A stretch of 64,000 nt of DNA, taken from contig NZ_JAOZEV010000012.1 of assembly GCF_025847275.1 (NCBI RefSeq), forward strand, positions 1 through 64,000, in the 5' to 3' direction. The position numbers and the translations under genes were made by a program. The notes below the pieces were generated by a model. That model was not told the origin of the DNA. It worked only from the letters and a program-made list of their open reading frames with translations, and did not search any database. The stretch comes from Flavobacterium frigoritolerans. GTDB taxonomy: Bacteria > Bacteroidota > Bacteroidia > Flavobacteriales > Flavobacteriaceae. Below are positions 1 through 8,970 of this stretch, piece after piece. How positions within the stretch are numbered: position 1 is the first letter of the stretch; every line of letters begins with the position of its first letter.

Positions 1-1350
1 GTAAGTAACACCATTGGAGAAAATAAATTTGTTTATGATGTTTCTAATACCAATAACGTTTCACTAGGCGCTAATAGTCCAACTGATTTTAAAGCAGGAA
101 ATCACTCTTTTTTACAAAATACTGTAAATGCCGATGTGACAAGACTGTATAAAGATATTTTTAATGGTCTGAATGTAGCTTTTGGAGGAGAATATCGTTT
201 CGAAAAATATAAAATTGTTGCAGGAGAAGAAGCTTCATATATTGATGGAGGATCGCAATCATTCCCAGGATTCTCTCCTTTAAATGCTGTAAATGAAAAT
301 AGGAATAGTGTAGGAGTTTATGCTGATGTAGAAGCAGATATTACCGAAAAATTATTAATAGGAGTTGCTGGTCGTTATGAAGATTTTTCAGATTTTGGAA
401 ATACTTTAAACGGAAAATTATCTGCTAGATATAAAATTCTGGATAATCTTTTTGTACGTGGAGCAATAAGTACTGGATTTAGAGCACCATCATTACATCA
501 ACAATACTTTAATAACATAGCTACTGATGCTGTTGATGGAAAAATTTTAAATTCAGGTATTTTTAGAAATGATAGCGATGTAGCTAAACAACTCGGAATT
601 CCGAAATTAAAGGAAGAAACCTCTAGAAATTACAGTTTTGGAGTTGTTTTTTCTCCAATAAAGAAATTAAACATTACAGCCGATTATTATCATATCAGAA
701 TCGATAACAGAATTATCTTAACTGGAAATTTAGGTAATGATGCCTACGGAGAACCAGTTCCAGAACTTCGCGATTTGTTTGCTGTTTATGGAGCTCAAAC
801 AGGACGTTTCTTTACTAATGCAATCAATACTACTACAAACGGACTTGATTTAGTTATTGATTATGATATGAATGTAGGTGAAGGAAAAATGAATCTTTCG
901 TTGTTGTATAACTATAATGATAATAAAGTTGACAAGCATTTAAACAATGTTCCAGCCTTATTTGCTGGTCAGGAAGATGTTTATTATGGCCCACAAGAAA
1001 GAAGTTTGATTGAAACCAATACGCCTAAACACAAAGGGACTTTTGCAATAAATTACAGTTTAAGCAAATGGAACTTTTTATTGAGAAATACTTATTTTGG
1101 AGAAGTAATTCGTGATGGATTTCCATTTGGTGGGATTCAAAAACATAACGGAAAAGTTGTTACAGATTTAACTGTTGCGTATAAGTTAACTCCAAAAATT
1201 CAAGTTGCTTTAGGAGCTAATAACCTATTTGATGTTTTCCCAGACAAGCAAATCTATGAAAATAGTTACTACGGAGTATTTAAATATGCACCTGTACAAA
1301 TGGGAACAACTGGAGCTTACTATTTTGGAAGAATGAGTTTTAGTTTGTAG
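1..1350 (+). CDS. TonB-dependent outer-membrane receptor, C-terminal part (5' truncated by window)
   Basis: The reading frame is open from base 1, so the first ATG/GTG-type codons inside it are internal and the real start lies left of the window. The visible 449 residues are the beta-barrel of a TonB-dependent receptor: amphipathic strands of alternating residues, the typical 'GFRAPS' strand (encoded near 475-490) and a terminal strand ending in aromatic-rich 'YYFGRMSFSL' with a C-terminal Leu after Phe/Ser, as needed for barrel assembly. Plug and TonB box are not visible. Substrate cannot be read from this part. A strong bidirectional terminator follows at 1421-1464. Confidence 0.85.
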   Translation, partial: VSNTIGENKFVYDVSNTNNVSLGANSPTDFKAGNHSFLQNTVNADVTRLYKDIFNGLNVAFGGEYRFEKYKIVAGEEASYIDGGSQSFPGFSPLNAVNENRNSVGVYADVEADITEKLLIGVAGRYEDFSDFGNTLNGKLSARYKILDNLFVRGAISTGFRAPSLHQQYFNNIATDAVDGKILNSGIFRNDSDVAKQLGIPKLKEETSRNYSFGVVFSPIKKLNITADYYHIRIDNRIILTGNLGNDAYGEPVPELRDLFAVYGAQTGRFFTNAINTTTNGLDLVIDYDMNVGEGKMNLSLLYNYNDNKVDKHLNNVPALFAGQEDVYYGPQERSLIETNTPKHKGTFAINYSLSKWNFLLRNTYFGEVIRDGFPFGGIQKHNGKVVTDLTVAYKLTPKIQVALGANNLFDVFPDKQIYENSYYGVFKYAPVQMGTTGAYYFGRMSFSL

Positions 1351-1420
1351 TAAGTGAACGGTGAGATGAAAAATCTAAACTAAACATTGTAAGGATTACT
1401 GTAAGTTGAAACTGAGTACT

Positions 1421-1464
1421 TATAAACAAAGAAACCGCCTAAATAGGCGGTTTCTTTGTTTATA
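1421..1464. terminator. Bidirectional intrinsic terminator
   Basis: A perfect 20-bp inverted repeat (1421-1440 and 1445-1464) with a 4-nt AAAT loop; the stem has a GC-rich core (ACCGCCT/AGGCGGT) and A/T-rich ends that supply a U-tract in both directions. It sits between the convergent receptor gene and the small gene at 1474-1683. Confidence 0.85.
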
Positions 1465-1473
1465 ATAGATTTT

Positions 1474-1683
1474 TTATTCTAGTTTGACACATTCAAAATT
1501 TTGAATATTAAGTAGTTCTATGATTTTGTCAGATTCTATCTTGTTAGCTTCAATTCGTAGTATTTTATCACAGTCTTCCAAATCAAAATTTATTTGATGG
1601 TCATGAAAATACTCTTGAATCCTTTTTATGATGATAGTTGTATCGGTTTCGTTTTGAACATTTGTTTTAAAAACTTCAATCAT
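1474..1683 (-). CDS. Small hypothetical protein, ferredoxin-like (HMA-like) pattern
   Basis: A 69-residue protein with no recognised name. Its predicted order, beta strand (IEVFKTNV), helix (IIIKRIQEYFHDH), strands (INFDLEDC, KILRIEA) and helix (IESDKIIELLNI) followed by a final strand, resembles the beta-alpha-beta-beta-alpha-beta fold of heavy-metal-associated domains. It lacks the CxxC metal site, so metal binding is not implied. The gene ends 10 bp from the shared terminator and has an ATG start at 1683; about 90 bp separate it from the DUF6268-type gene. Confidence 0.6.
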   Translation of the reverse strand: MIEVFKTNVQNETDTTIIIKRIQEYFHDHQINFDLEDCDKILRIEANKIESDKIIELLNIQNFECVKLE

Positions 1684-1772
1684 GATTTCTTTTTTATTGG
1701 TCCATTTTATTTCAAGTTAATGGCATAAATGCATTATTTTGATTTATTAATATGGATCGTTTCTTGTTTTTT

Positions 1773-2753
1773 CTAAAAGGGATTATAAGATAAACCAAGT
1801 CTAAAATAAGCTTGAGCATCTTGTTTGTTCTCATAAATATATTTATCGGTACGTTCTCCTTTTTCGGTAACGCGAGTGCTTAAAACATTATTTATTCCTG
1901 CTTTAAATGTGCCTATAATTTTTCTATCTAAATGATATTCGTAAGTTACCCCAGATTTTAGCTCAAGAGAATTCACTTCATAAATTCCGTTTAATTGAGG
2001 CTTTTTTAAATTCAGGTAAAAATTTTCAGAATCAAATTCAGTTCCAAACGAAATACGGCCGTTCTCTAGTAGCCCTCTTCTTAAAAGAATACTTTTAGGA
2101 AGGATTACATCAATTTCCCATTTAGAGTCTAAGAACTGGTGATTATAAGTAAATAAAGGAGCAACAGGAACTATTGAAGAAGGATCGGCAATTACCAAAA
2201 GACCTGCAGTAATAGTTGTATTTGCTGTTCTTTTAAGGACTAAGCTAGCAGTAGCAAATCCTTTAATACGCTGTATGTTTTCCTGATTTCCATCTGCTAT
2301 TATTGTAGCATTGTAAATTATAGGTTTACTAAAGAGTGAAGACACATAGGTTGCACTTAATGCTCCTGCAAAATAATGAAAATCTTGTGTTGATCTTGTA
2401 TGAGTTGCATTAGAATTAAAATTATAAATAGCACCAAATCCATAAGATTCATACTTATAAACGTAGGTGTTTGTTACAACAAATCGTTGCGATTTAGTTT
2501 TATACAAGGGTAAGTTTACTGCGAGTTTTAATCTGTTGTGACTGTCAAATCTCCCTTTTTCTTGTTTTTGCCCAAAGAGTTTAGAATCATAGTTTGCAGG
2601 ACCAAATTGATCATATTGTAAGTCGAAAGTACGTGTAATTGGAAAGTTCTTCTTTACGCCTTTAATAAAGCCCTTCATTGTAGGGTTCTCTTCCTGAGCC
2701 GTGGCTTGTAAAGAAGCCAATCCTAATAGTGTAAAATAAATAATTCTTTTCAT
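1773..2753 (-). CDS. Outer-membrane beta-barrel protein, DUF6268-like
   Basis: 326 residues with a clear Sec signal peptide (MKRIIYFTLLGLASLQATAQ, cleavage after AQ). The rest is a series of alternating hydrophobic/polar strands typical of a 10-14-strand barrel, ending in 'YFRLGLSYNPF' with a C-terminal Phe. The pattern fits the DUF6268 family of Bacteroidota outer-membrane proteins; function unknown. It is divergent from the LytS/LytTR-type pair, and the tandem repeat at 2847-2880 lies upstream of both, so it may be a target of that regulator (inference). Confidence 0.65.
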   Translation of the reverse strand: MKRIIYFTLLGLASLQATAQEENPTMKGFIKGVKKNFPITRTFDLQYDQFGPANYDSKLFGQKQEKGRFDSHNRLKLAVNLPLYKTKSQRFVVTNTYVYKYESYGFGAIYNFNSNATHTRSTQDFHYFAGALSATYVSSLFSKPIIYNATIIADGNQENIQRIKGFATASLVLKRTANTTITAGLLVIADPSSIVPVAPLFTYNHQFLDSKWEIDVILPKSILLRRGLLENGRISFGTEFDSENFYLNLKKPQLNGIYEVNSLELKSGVTYEYHLDRKIIGTFKAGINNVLSTRVTEKGERTDKYIYENKQDAQAYFRLGLSYNPF

Positions 2754-2808
2754 GGTTAGCGTATAAAAAAAAGTAAATCCATGCTACTGACTAGCGAAAA
2801 ACAGGAGG

Positions 2809-2816
2809 CAAATATA
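2809..2816 (-). promoter_or_regulatory. Candidate -7 box for the DUF6268-like gene
   Basis: On the - strand this reads TATATTTG, an exact match to the Bacteroidota -7 consensus TAnnTTTG, about 55 bp before the ATG. The nearest TTG upstream (complement at 2843-2845) is 26 bp away, longer than the usual 19-22, so the -33 part is weak. Confidence 0.4.
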
Positions 2817-2846
2817 GTTAGTAGTTTCTTATTATAAGAGAACAAT

Positions 2847-2880
2847 TATACTAATGGCGCATGATTTATACCAATGGCGT
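2847..2880. promoter_or_regulatory. Tandem direct repeat, candidate LytTR operator
   Basis: Two copies of a 14-bp word lie exactly 20 bp apart: TATACTAATGGCGC at 2847-2860 and TATACCAATGGCGT at 2867-2880. LytTR-type regulators are known to bind pairs of direct repeats spaced about two helical turns. The site is 60 bp before the sensor-kinase gene and upstream of the divergent outer-membrane gene, so autoregulation and control of the barrel protein are plausible inferences. Confidence 0.55.
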
Positions 2881-2926
2881 TTGTATAATTTTAGCATTAT
2901 AAAAGATTATAAATTAAATATTAAGC

Positions 2927-2934
2927 TAATTTTG
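2927..2934 (+). promoter_or_regulatory. Candidate -7 box abutting the kinase start codon
   Basis: TAATTTTG matches TAnnTTTG and ends only 5 bp before the ATG at 2940. If used, the transcript would be nearly leaderless. No good -33 TTG is present at the usual distance, which would fit an activator-dependent promoter. Chance occurrence in AT-rich DNA is possible. Confidence 0.35.
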
Positions 2935-2939
2935 CATTT

Positions 2940-3938
2940 ATGAAATTTTTTAAAATTTATCAAAACTTTTTCTTAAGAAATCTTATTATAAATGCTCTTG
3001 TTGTAGGGATTATTTTTGCTTGTGTGTATGATGAGTTTAGTGTAGAGAATCTAGATTGGTTTTATCTTTTTAAGAAAATATGTTTGGGATATTTACCAAT
3101 GTATTTTGGCGTATTGTGCAGTAATATTGTTTTGATTAAGATATTCTTTTTTCAAAAAAAGTATAAAATTTTTGCTGTACTTTTTATTGTCTATTGGATT
3201 TGTTTCTATTTTCTGATGTCTTGGTATTTTTTATATACAGATTTAGGCAGACTTAAAACGTTATCTGTATTTTCATTAGTTTGCAATGGTACAGGTATTT
3301 ATTTTCTTCATTTATGGATTGTTCAGAAAATTTCTCAAACCAGTAAGGATCTTATTAATTATGAATCGGAACTTTCTTTTCTTAAACAACAACTCAATCC
3401 TCATTTTTTACTCAATGCAATGAATAATCTTTATGGAGAATCATTGGTTGCACCAGAAAGGCTTCCGGATCGAATATTAAATTTATCTGATATGCTTCGG
3501 TATCAGATAGAAGCTACCAAAAAAGATTTTGTGTTACTTGTTGAAGAAGTAGAATTTATTAAAAAATATATAGAGTATTATGCTTTTCGGAATGAACGTC
3601 TTTCGATTACACAAAATTATGAAGGTCATTTTGAAGGAATTGAGATATCGCCATTGTTTTTTTTACCATTAGTAGAGAATGCTATTAAATTTTCAGGAGA
3701 AACTTCTGCACCTTATATAATTCTAGATGTAAGCGTTAAGGAGAGAAAACTATCGTTTTCGATAAATAACAACTTTTTGATAACAGGTTCCAGACTTTCA
3801 AGTACTGGAATAGGGATTGAAAACCTTAAAAGACGCCTTGAAGTTTATGGATTAAAGCATGAACTTAAATACGAGAAAAAGGATGATTTATTTAGTATAA
3901 AATTAATAATATGGGATTTACCTACCGCTGCCTTATAA
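2940..3938 (+). CDS. LytS/YehU-type sensor histidine kinase
   Basis: 332 residues. The N-terminal third has four hydrophobic segments (about residues 13-30, 46-70, 77-98, 106-128), then a short coiled linker and the His_kinase core: 'QLNPHFLLNAMNNLY' carries the phospho-acceptor His155, and the catalytic domain has the N-box-like 'LPLVENAIKFS' and a glycine motif 'STGIGIENLKRRLE'. This is the family that pairs with LytTR response regulators, and the gene overlaps exactly such a partner by 28 bp. The signal sensed is unknown; no extracellular sensor domain is visible, so sensing would be within the membrane. Confidence 0.9.
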   Translation: MKFFKIYQNFFLRNLIINALVVGIIFACVYDEFSVENLDWFYLFKKICLGYLPMYFGVLCSNIVLIKIFFFQKKYKIFAVLFIVYWICFYFLMSWYFLYTDLGRLKTLSVFSLVCNGTGIYFLHLWIVQKISQTSKDLINYESELSFLKQQLNPHFLLNAMNNLYGESLVAPERLPDRILNLSDMLRYQIEATKKDFVLLVEEVEFIKKYIEYYAFRNERLSITQNYEGHFEGIEISPLFFLPLVENAIKFSGETSAPYIILDVSVKERKLSFSINNNFLITGSRLSSTGIGIENLKRRLEVYGLKHELKYEKKDDLFSIKLIIWDLPTAAL

Positions 3939-4627
3939 TAGATGATGAGACTCCTGCTCACAAGGCTTTAGCTTCGCATATTGCTAAATATGATGATCTA
4001 GAGCATTCTGGAAGTGCATTTAGTGGTATGGAAGCCTTAAAATTGCTCAATGAAAATACCTATGATATTATTTTTCTGGATATTAATATGCCAGTTATAT
4101 CTGGAGTAGAATTAATGGAGTTGCAGCCTAATCGTCCGCTCACAATTGTTACAACAGCCTATTCTGATTTTGCCCTTTCTGCCTACGAAAATGATGCTAT
4201 CGATTATTTGCTTAAGCCTATTTCGATAGAAAAATTCACGAAAGCAATTACAAAAGCAAAAGCTTATTTTTTGGGTAAAAGCTTGAAAAAGGAAAATGAG
4301 AATAATTACCAAGACAAGGTTCTTTGTTATCGGGTAAATGGTCAAATAGCAAAAATATTATTAAAAGATATTATTTACATAGAAAGTTTAGGTAACTACA
4401 TGAAACTATTTAGTAATAAACTAGATATTCCAATTATAATATATGGATCGCTTTCTAGTATAGCTAAAGATATTGATAGTATTAACTTTGTACAAATACA
4501 TCGATCATTTATTGTAAATACACATGCTATACAGTCTCTAACTCCAAGAACGCTGACGATGTATAATGGTGAAATTTTACCTGTTGGAAGGAAATATCAA
4601 ATTTTGGTTGATAATTTAAATTTATAG
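3911..4627 (+). CDS. LytTR-family response regulator
   Basis: 238 residues: a receiver domain (about 5-118) with acidic pair DD at 11-12, phospho-acceptor Asp57 in 'FLDINMP', Thr in 'VTTAYS' and Lys in 'YLLKP', followed by a LytTR DNA-binding domain (about 135-236) with 'IIYIESLGNYMKLF' and 'FVQIHRSFIVN'. It acts as a cytoplasmic transcription factor phosphorylated by the kinase encoded just upstream; the start overlaps the kinase end by 28 bp, suggesting translational coupling. The direct repeats at 2847-2880 are its best candidate operator in this window. Confidence 0.92.
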   Translation: MGFTYRCLIIDDETPAHKALASHIAKYDDLEHSGSAFSGMEALKLLNENTYDIIFLDINMPVISGVELMELQPNRPLTIVTTAYSDFALSAYENDAIDYLLKPISIEKFTKAITKAKAYFLGKSLKKENENNYQDKVLCYRVNGQIAKILLKDIIYIESLGNYMKLFSNKLDIPIIIYGSLSSIAKDIDSINFVQIHRSFIVNTHAIQSLTPRTLTMYNGEILPVGRKYQILVDNLNL

Positions 4628-4780
4628 ATTACAAAGATGTTTGACAGCAAAGAGAGCAAAGATTTAGTCTGAAAATGTTGATTATAGAATTGATTATTCT
4701 TTATATTATACTACTAAAAAATAATCTAAAATTTTTATAAGTTATTGATTACCTTTATGTAAGCCATTAATATGTGATTT

Positions 4781-7333
4781 ATGGAAAGCAAGTCAGATCT
4801 AGAAAATAGTTTTTGGAGTTTAAGCATAGATGATGCTTATCATAAGTTAAATGCTAGTCCTAATGGACTAAATGATTCTGATGTTGCACAAAGGCTCAAG
4901 CAGTATGGGTCTAATACATTAAAGAACAATGCTAATACTTCTATGTTTATATTGTTTCTTTCGCAGTTTAAAAGCCCTATTACTATATTGCTTATTGTTG
5001 CGGCGATATTATCAGCTGGTTTAGGCGATATTTCGGATACTTTGATTATTCTTTGTATCATATTACTAAGTAGTTTACTTGGTTTTTGGCAGGAAAAAGG
5101 AGCAGCAAATGCTGTAAAAGAACTGCTAAAAATGGTTCGGCTCCAATGTAGAGTAGTAAGAAATGGAGTTTCGAAAGAAATAGCTGTAGAAGAGGTTGTA
5201 CCAGGAGATGTGGTGACTTTATCAGCTGGAGATATAATTCCTGGTGATTGTCTTATTCTGGAATCTAAAGAATTGTTTGTTGATGAAGCCGCTTTTACAG
5301 GAGAAACTTTCCCTGTAGAAAAAAATAGTGGCGAACCGCTTCCTGCCAAAACAGTACTTTCTAAAAGGAGCAATACCTTGTTTATGGGCGCAAGCGTTAT
5401 TAGCGGAAAAGCTTCGGCGCTTGTAATGGCAACAGGAAAGCAAACAGAATTTGGGAAAATATCGACTAACCTTCAATTAAAAGCACCAGAAACAGATTTT
5501 GAACTTGGAATACGTAAATTCGGGTATTTGTTGATGGAAGTTACATTAATACTTGTAATTATTATTTTTGGTGTAAACGTATTTCTGCATAAGCCTATAC
5601 TAGACTCGTTCTTATTTTCCCTCGCACTTGCAGTAGGACTTACACCACAATTGCTTCCTGCTATTATTAGTGTCAATTTATCAACAGGTGCCAAAAGAAT
5701 GGCTAAATTACAAGTAATTGTAAAACGATTGTCTTCGATAGAAAATATCGGAAGTATGAATATTCTTTGTTCAGATAAAACAGGAACAATTACTCAAGGA
5801 AAAGTAAACCTAAAAGATACTTTAGATATTGAGGGACAACATAGTGATAAAGTATTGCAATATGCATGGCTTAATGCATCTATGCAGCAAGGGTTTCGTA
5901 ACCCCATCGACGAAGCAATATGTTTATCGTACAAAGAAACTACAACTGTATTTATAGCCAAGTCTGAGATACCTTATGATTTTATTCGCAAACGCTTGAC
6001 TATAGTAGTAAAAGATGACAAACAAAGTTTAGCTATTACTAAAGGCGCTTTAAATTCAATATTTTCTATATGTACGCATGCAGAAGTTTCAGAAGGAAAG
6101 CTGTTGGATATATCAGATTCTAAGGCGTCAATATTAAAACAATATCAAGAGTTAAGCGAGGCTGGTTTCAGAACTTTAGGAGTAGCTTATAAGCCAGTAA
6201 TTAATACTGCTGGATTTACTCGTGACGATGAAAAAGAAATGATTTTTTTAGGATTCATTACTTTATTCGACCCCCCAAAACCAAACGTTCAGGAAATAAT
6301 AAGTAAATTAAATACACTTGGGGTAAAGCTTAAAATTATTACTGGAGATAATGCGCTTGTAGCAAAAAGTTTAGCATTACAAGTAGGTATCAAAGATCCA
6401 AAGATACTTACTGGTGCCGAATTGTTAAAAATGAATAAAGCAGCATTAATGCATCAGGCAATACATACGGATATTTTTGCAGAAGTAGAACCCAATCAAA
6501 AAGAACGTATTATTTCTATTTTAAAAAGTGGTGGTAATGTAGTAGGATTTATGGGAGATGGTATTAACGATGCTCCTGCCTTGCATACTGCCGATGTAGG
6601 TATATCTGTAGATACGGCTGTAGATGTTGCTAAAGAAGCTGCAGATATTGTATTATTGAGTCAGGATTTGGGTGTTTTAACAAATGGTATAGTTGAAGGG
6701 CGTAAAACATTTACCAATACAATGAAATATATTTTCATGGCTACCAGTGCCAATTTTGGTAATATGTTTAGTATGGCAGGAGCCTCATTATTTCTTCCCT
6801 TTTTGCCCTTATTACCTAAACAGATTTTATTGACCAATCTTTTAACAGATTTTCCAGAAATGGCAATTGCGACCGATCGTGTAGATGATCTCAATATACA
6901 AGAACCACAGCGCTGGGATATTTCTTTTATTCGAAAATTCATGATTGTTTTTGGTTTGTTAAGCTCCGTGTTTGATTTCTTGATGTTTGGTATTCTATTA
7001 TTTATTTTTCATGCCAAAGAAAAAGAATTTCAAACGGCATGGTTTATAGAATCGGTAATTTCGGCAACATTAATAGTATTGGTAGTACGAACCAGATTAC
7101 CATTCTTTAAGAGTTTGCCAGGTAAGTATTTATCTATTGCAACAGCAATAATTGTATTGTTTGTACTCCTATTACCATTTACGCCAATATCAGAATGGTT
7201 TGATTTTGTCAAGTTGCCTTTTATGATTTATATATGGATGTTTTTATTAATCACTACTTATATTATATCTGCAGAAATTGTAAAACATAAGTTTTATAAA
7301 GTCATGCTAAAAAAGCATAGGAAGCACCATTAG
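4781..7333 (+). CDS. mgtA: Magnesium-translocating P-type ATPase (P3B)
   Basis: 850 residues, close to the size of MgtA/MgtB. It has a short N-terminal cation-ATPase domain, the actuator motif 'TGETFPVEK', the phosphorylation motif 'CSDKTGTIT' with Asp332, a KGA nucleotide-binding motif (ITKGAL), the hinge 'MGDGINDAPAL' and ten hydrophobic segments. The M4 segment 'GLTPQLLPAIISVNLSTGA' resembles the MgtA M4 signature (GLTPEMLPMIV) rather than Ca2+ or heavy-metal pumps. It imports Mg2+ into the cytoplasm. It lies 150 bp after the two-component pair on the same strand, with an MgtC-like gene 5 kb downstream. No Mg2+ leader peptide or riboswitch could be recognised upstream. Confidence 0.88.
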   Translation: MESKSDLENSFWSLSIDDAYHKLNASPNGLNDSDVAQRLKQYGSNTLKNNANTSMFILFLSQFKSPITILLIVAAILSAGLGDISDTLIILCIILLSSLLGFWQEKGAANAVKELLKMVRLQCRVVRNGVSKEIAVEEVVPGDVVTLSAGDIIPGDCLILESKELFVDEAAFTGETFPVEKNSGEPLPAKTVLSKRSNTLFMGASVISGKASALVMATGKQTEFGKISTNLQLKAPETDFELGIRKFGYLLMEVTLILVIIIFGVNVFLHKPILDSFLFSLALAVGLTPQLLPAIISVNLSTGAKRMAKLQVIVKRLSSIENIGSMNILCSDKTGTITQGKVNLKDTLDIEGQHSDKVLQYAWLNASMQQGFRNPIDEAICLSYKETTTVFIAKSEIPYDFIRKRLTIVVKDDKQSLAITKGALNSIFSICTHAEVSEGKLLDISDSKASILKQYQELSEAGFRTLGVAYKPVINTAGFTRDDEKEMIFLGFITLFDPPKPNVQEIISKLNTLGVKLKIITGDNALVAKSLALQVGIKDPKILTGAELLKMNKAALMHQAIHTDIFAEVEPNQKERIISILKSGGNVVGFMGDGINDAPALHTADVGISVDTAVDVAKEAADIVLLSQDLGVLTNGIVEGRKTFTNTMKYIFMATSANFGNMFSMAGASLFLPFLPLLPKQILLTNLLTDFPEMAIATDRVDDLNIQEPQRWDISFIRKFMIVFGLLSSVFDFLMFGILLFIFHAKEKEFQTAWFIESVISATLIVLVVRTRLPFFKSLPGKYLSIATAIIVLFVLLLPFTPISEWFDFVKLPFMIYIWMFLLITTYIISAEIVKHKFYKVMLKKHRKHH

Positions 7334-7619
7334 TTTTACTATTCTAAAAAGATATATTAAAAACATAAACTTAAAATCATTTGTTTGCTTAAAAGAATGT
7401 ATCAGATAAGTTTATTTTAATTATGATTATAAAGATCTTGCTTCGGTAAAAGTGTTAAAATAATCGTTATATTTGATATGATTAATTGTTTTGTACAATG
7501 TTAGTATTAATAATGTACTAAATTCCCCTTTTTAGTCAAATCCATAATACGCTCAAAGCAAATTTTTATTATCTAAGATCAGGTTGCATTTTATTTTTTA
7601 ATTTAAAATAAGTACAAGT

Positions 7620-8960
7620 ATGAGGTCATTTATGATAAATACTTTAATGGCTATTTTGATTATTCATTCTGTGCGTATTAGAGCACAAACTATTGAATCT
7701 AATCAATTGCCTACAGTATGGAATCTTGAACAATGTATTGCTTACTCAAAGCAACAGAACATTCAAATTAATACTTTAAGATTAACAACTAAATCTACAG
7801 AACAAGATTTATTGTTATCGAAAGCAGCAAAGCAACCTAATCTTTTGGGCAATGCATCACAGACTTTCACTAATGCAAAAAATGCAGATTTAGTTGTTGG
7901 AGGTTTTCAGACCCAGTCTAGTTTTGCTGGTAACTATTCTTTAGGATCATCAATGGTTTTATACAATGGAGGTTATTTAAATAATGATGTCAGACAGAAA
8001 GAATTATTTATAAAATCGGCACAATTTAATGCCGATGCTGCTCAGAATAGTATTACAATATTAATCACGCAGGCATATTTAACCATTCTTTTGGCAAAAG
8101 AGAATAGTGTGTATTTAAATGAAATTGTGACTACTTCAAAAGCACAACTCAAGTTAGGAGAATTAAAATATAATGCAGGCAGCATTGCTAAGAAAGACTT
8201 TGTTTTATTAAAAGCACAATTAGCAACGGATAATTATAATTTGGTTGTTTCTCAGAATAATGAACGTCAAAATACATTAACATTAAAGCAGTTATTACAG
8301 CTTCCGTCAGGATATAATTTAAATATTCAGAAACCTGAAAATTTGACGACTACTTTACCTGTGATTAATTTAGAAGATGCTCAAAAAATTGCGTTAGAAC
8401 AAAGACCTGAAATTAAAAGTAGTTTACTGGAAAAAGAGGCAGCTGATTTGGAGTTATTAAAATCCAAAGCTAGTTTTAAACCAACACTTACTGCTAGTGG
8501 TACATTGGCTTCGGGATATTCAGATAATCTTAATACCCCATTTGTATCACAATTGGATAATAATTTTTATCAGCGTGTAGGTCTTTCATTGACTATTCCG
8601 GTATTTAATAATCGGATAGCAAGAACAAGTGTCGAAAAATCTAAGATAGCAATAGATCAATCTAAGTTAGATCTTACCAATACTGAAACAGTACTTTCTC
8701 AAGAAGTAGAGCAAGCGTATATTAATGTACTTAATGCACAATCTCAGTTTACTGCTGCCAATGAACAACTTGACGCCAATACAGAGAATTATCGTATAGC
8801 AAATGAACAATTAAGATTGGGTGGAATTAATACTGTAGATTATCTACTGGAGAAGAATTTGTATGTTCAGGCATTCCAGAGTTTTATACAAGCAAAATAC
8901 AATGCTGTAGTGAGTTTAAAAATATATGATTTCTATAAAGGAGATCCAATTAAACTATAA
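7620..8960 (+). CDS. TolC-family outer-membrane efflux protein
   Basis: 446 residues with an N-terminal signal sequence ending near 'RIRAQ' (the start could also be the Met four residues later) and two repeats of the OEP domain (about 35-225 and 245-440) rich in coiled helices, e.g. 'ARTSVEKSKIAIDQSKLDL'. It forms the outer-membrane/periplasmic exit duct for the MacA/MacB pump encoded immediately downstream; the stop is 10 bp before the MacA start. The 286 bp upstream carry no gene and no recognisable promoter with both boxes. Confidence 0.9.
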   Translation: MRSFMINTLMAILIIHSVRIRAQTIESNQLPTVWNLEQCIAYSKQQNIQINTLRLTTKSTEQDLLLSKAAKQPNLLGNASQTFTNAKNADLVVGGFQTQSSFAGNYSLGSSMVLYNGGYLNNDVRQKELFIKSAQFNADAAQNSITILITQAYLTILLAKENSVYLNEIVTTSKAQLKLGELKYNAGSIAKKDFVLLKAQLATDNYNLVVSQNNERQNTLTLKQLLQLPSGYNLNIQKPENLTTTLPVINLEDAQKIALEQRPEIKSSLLEKEAADLELLKSKASFKPTLTASGTLASGYSDNLNTPFVSQLDNNFYQRVGLSLTIPVFNNRIARTSVEKSKIAIDQSKLDLTNTETVLSQEVEQAYINVLNAQSQFTAANEQLDANTENYRIANEQLRLGGINTVDYLLEKNLYVQAFQSFIQAKYNAVVSLKIYDFYKGDPIKL

Positions 8961-8970
8961 AAAGTGCAAA

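Noticed and set aside
136-1350. GTG start at 136 for the first gene
   Set aside because: The frame is open to base 1 with receptor-like sequence, so the gene is truncated by the window and 136 is internal.
4840-5373. 177-codon open frame antisense to mgtA
   Set aside because: Shadow of a well-supported P-type ATPase gene with all motifs intact on the other strand.
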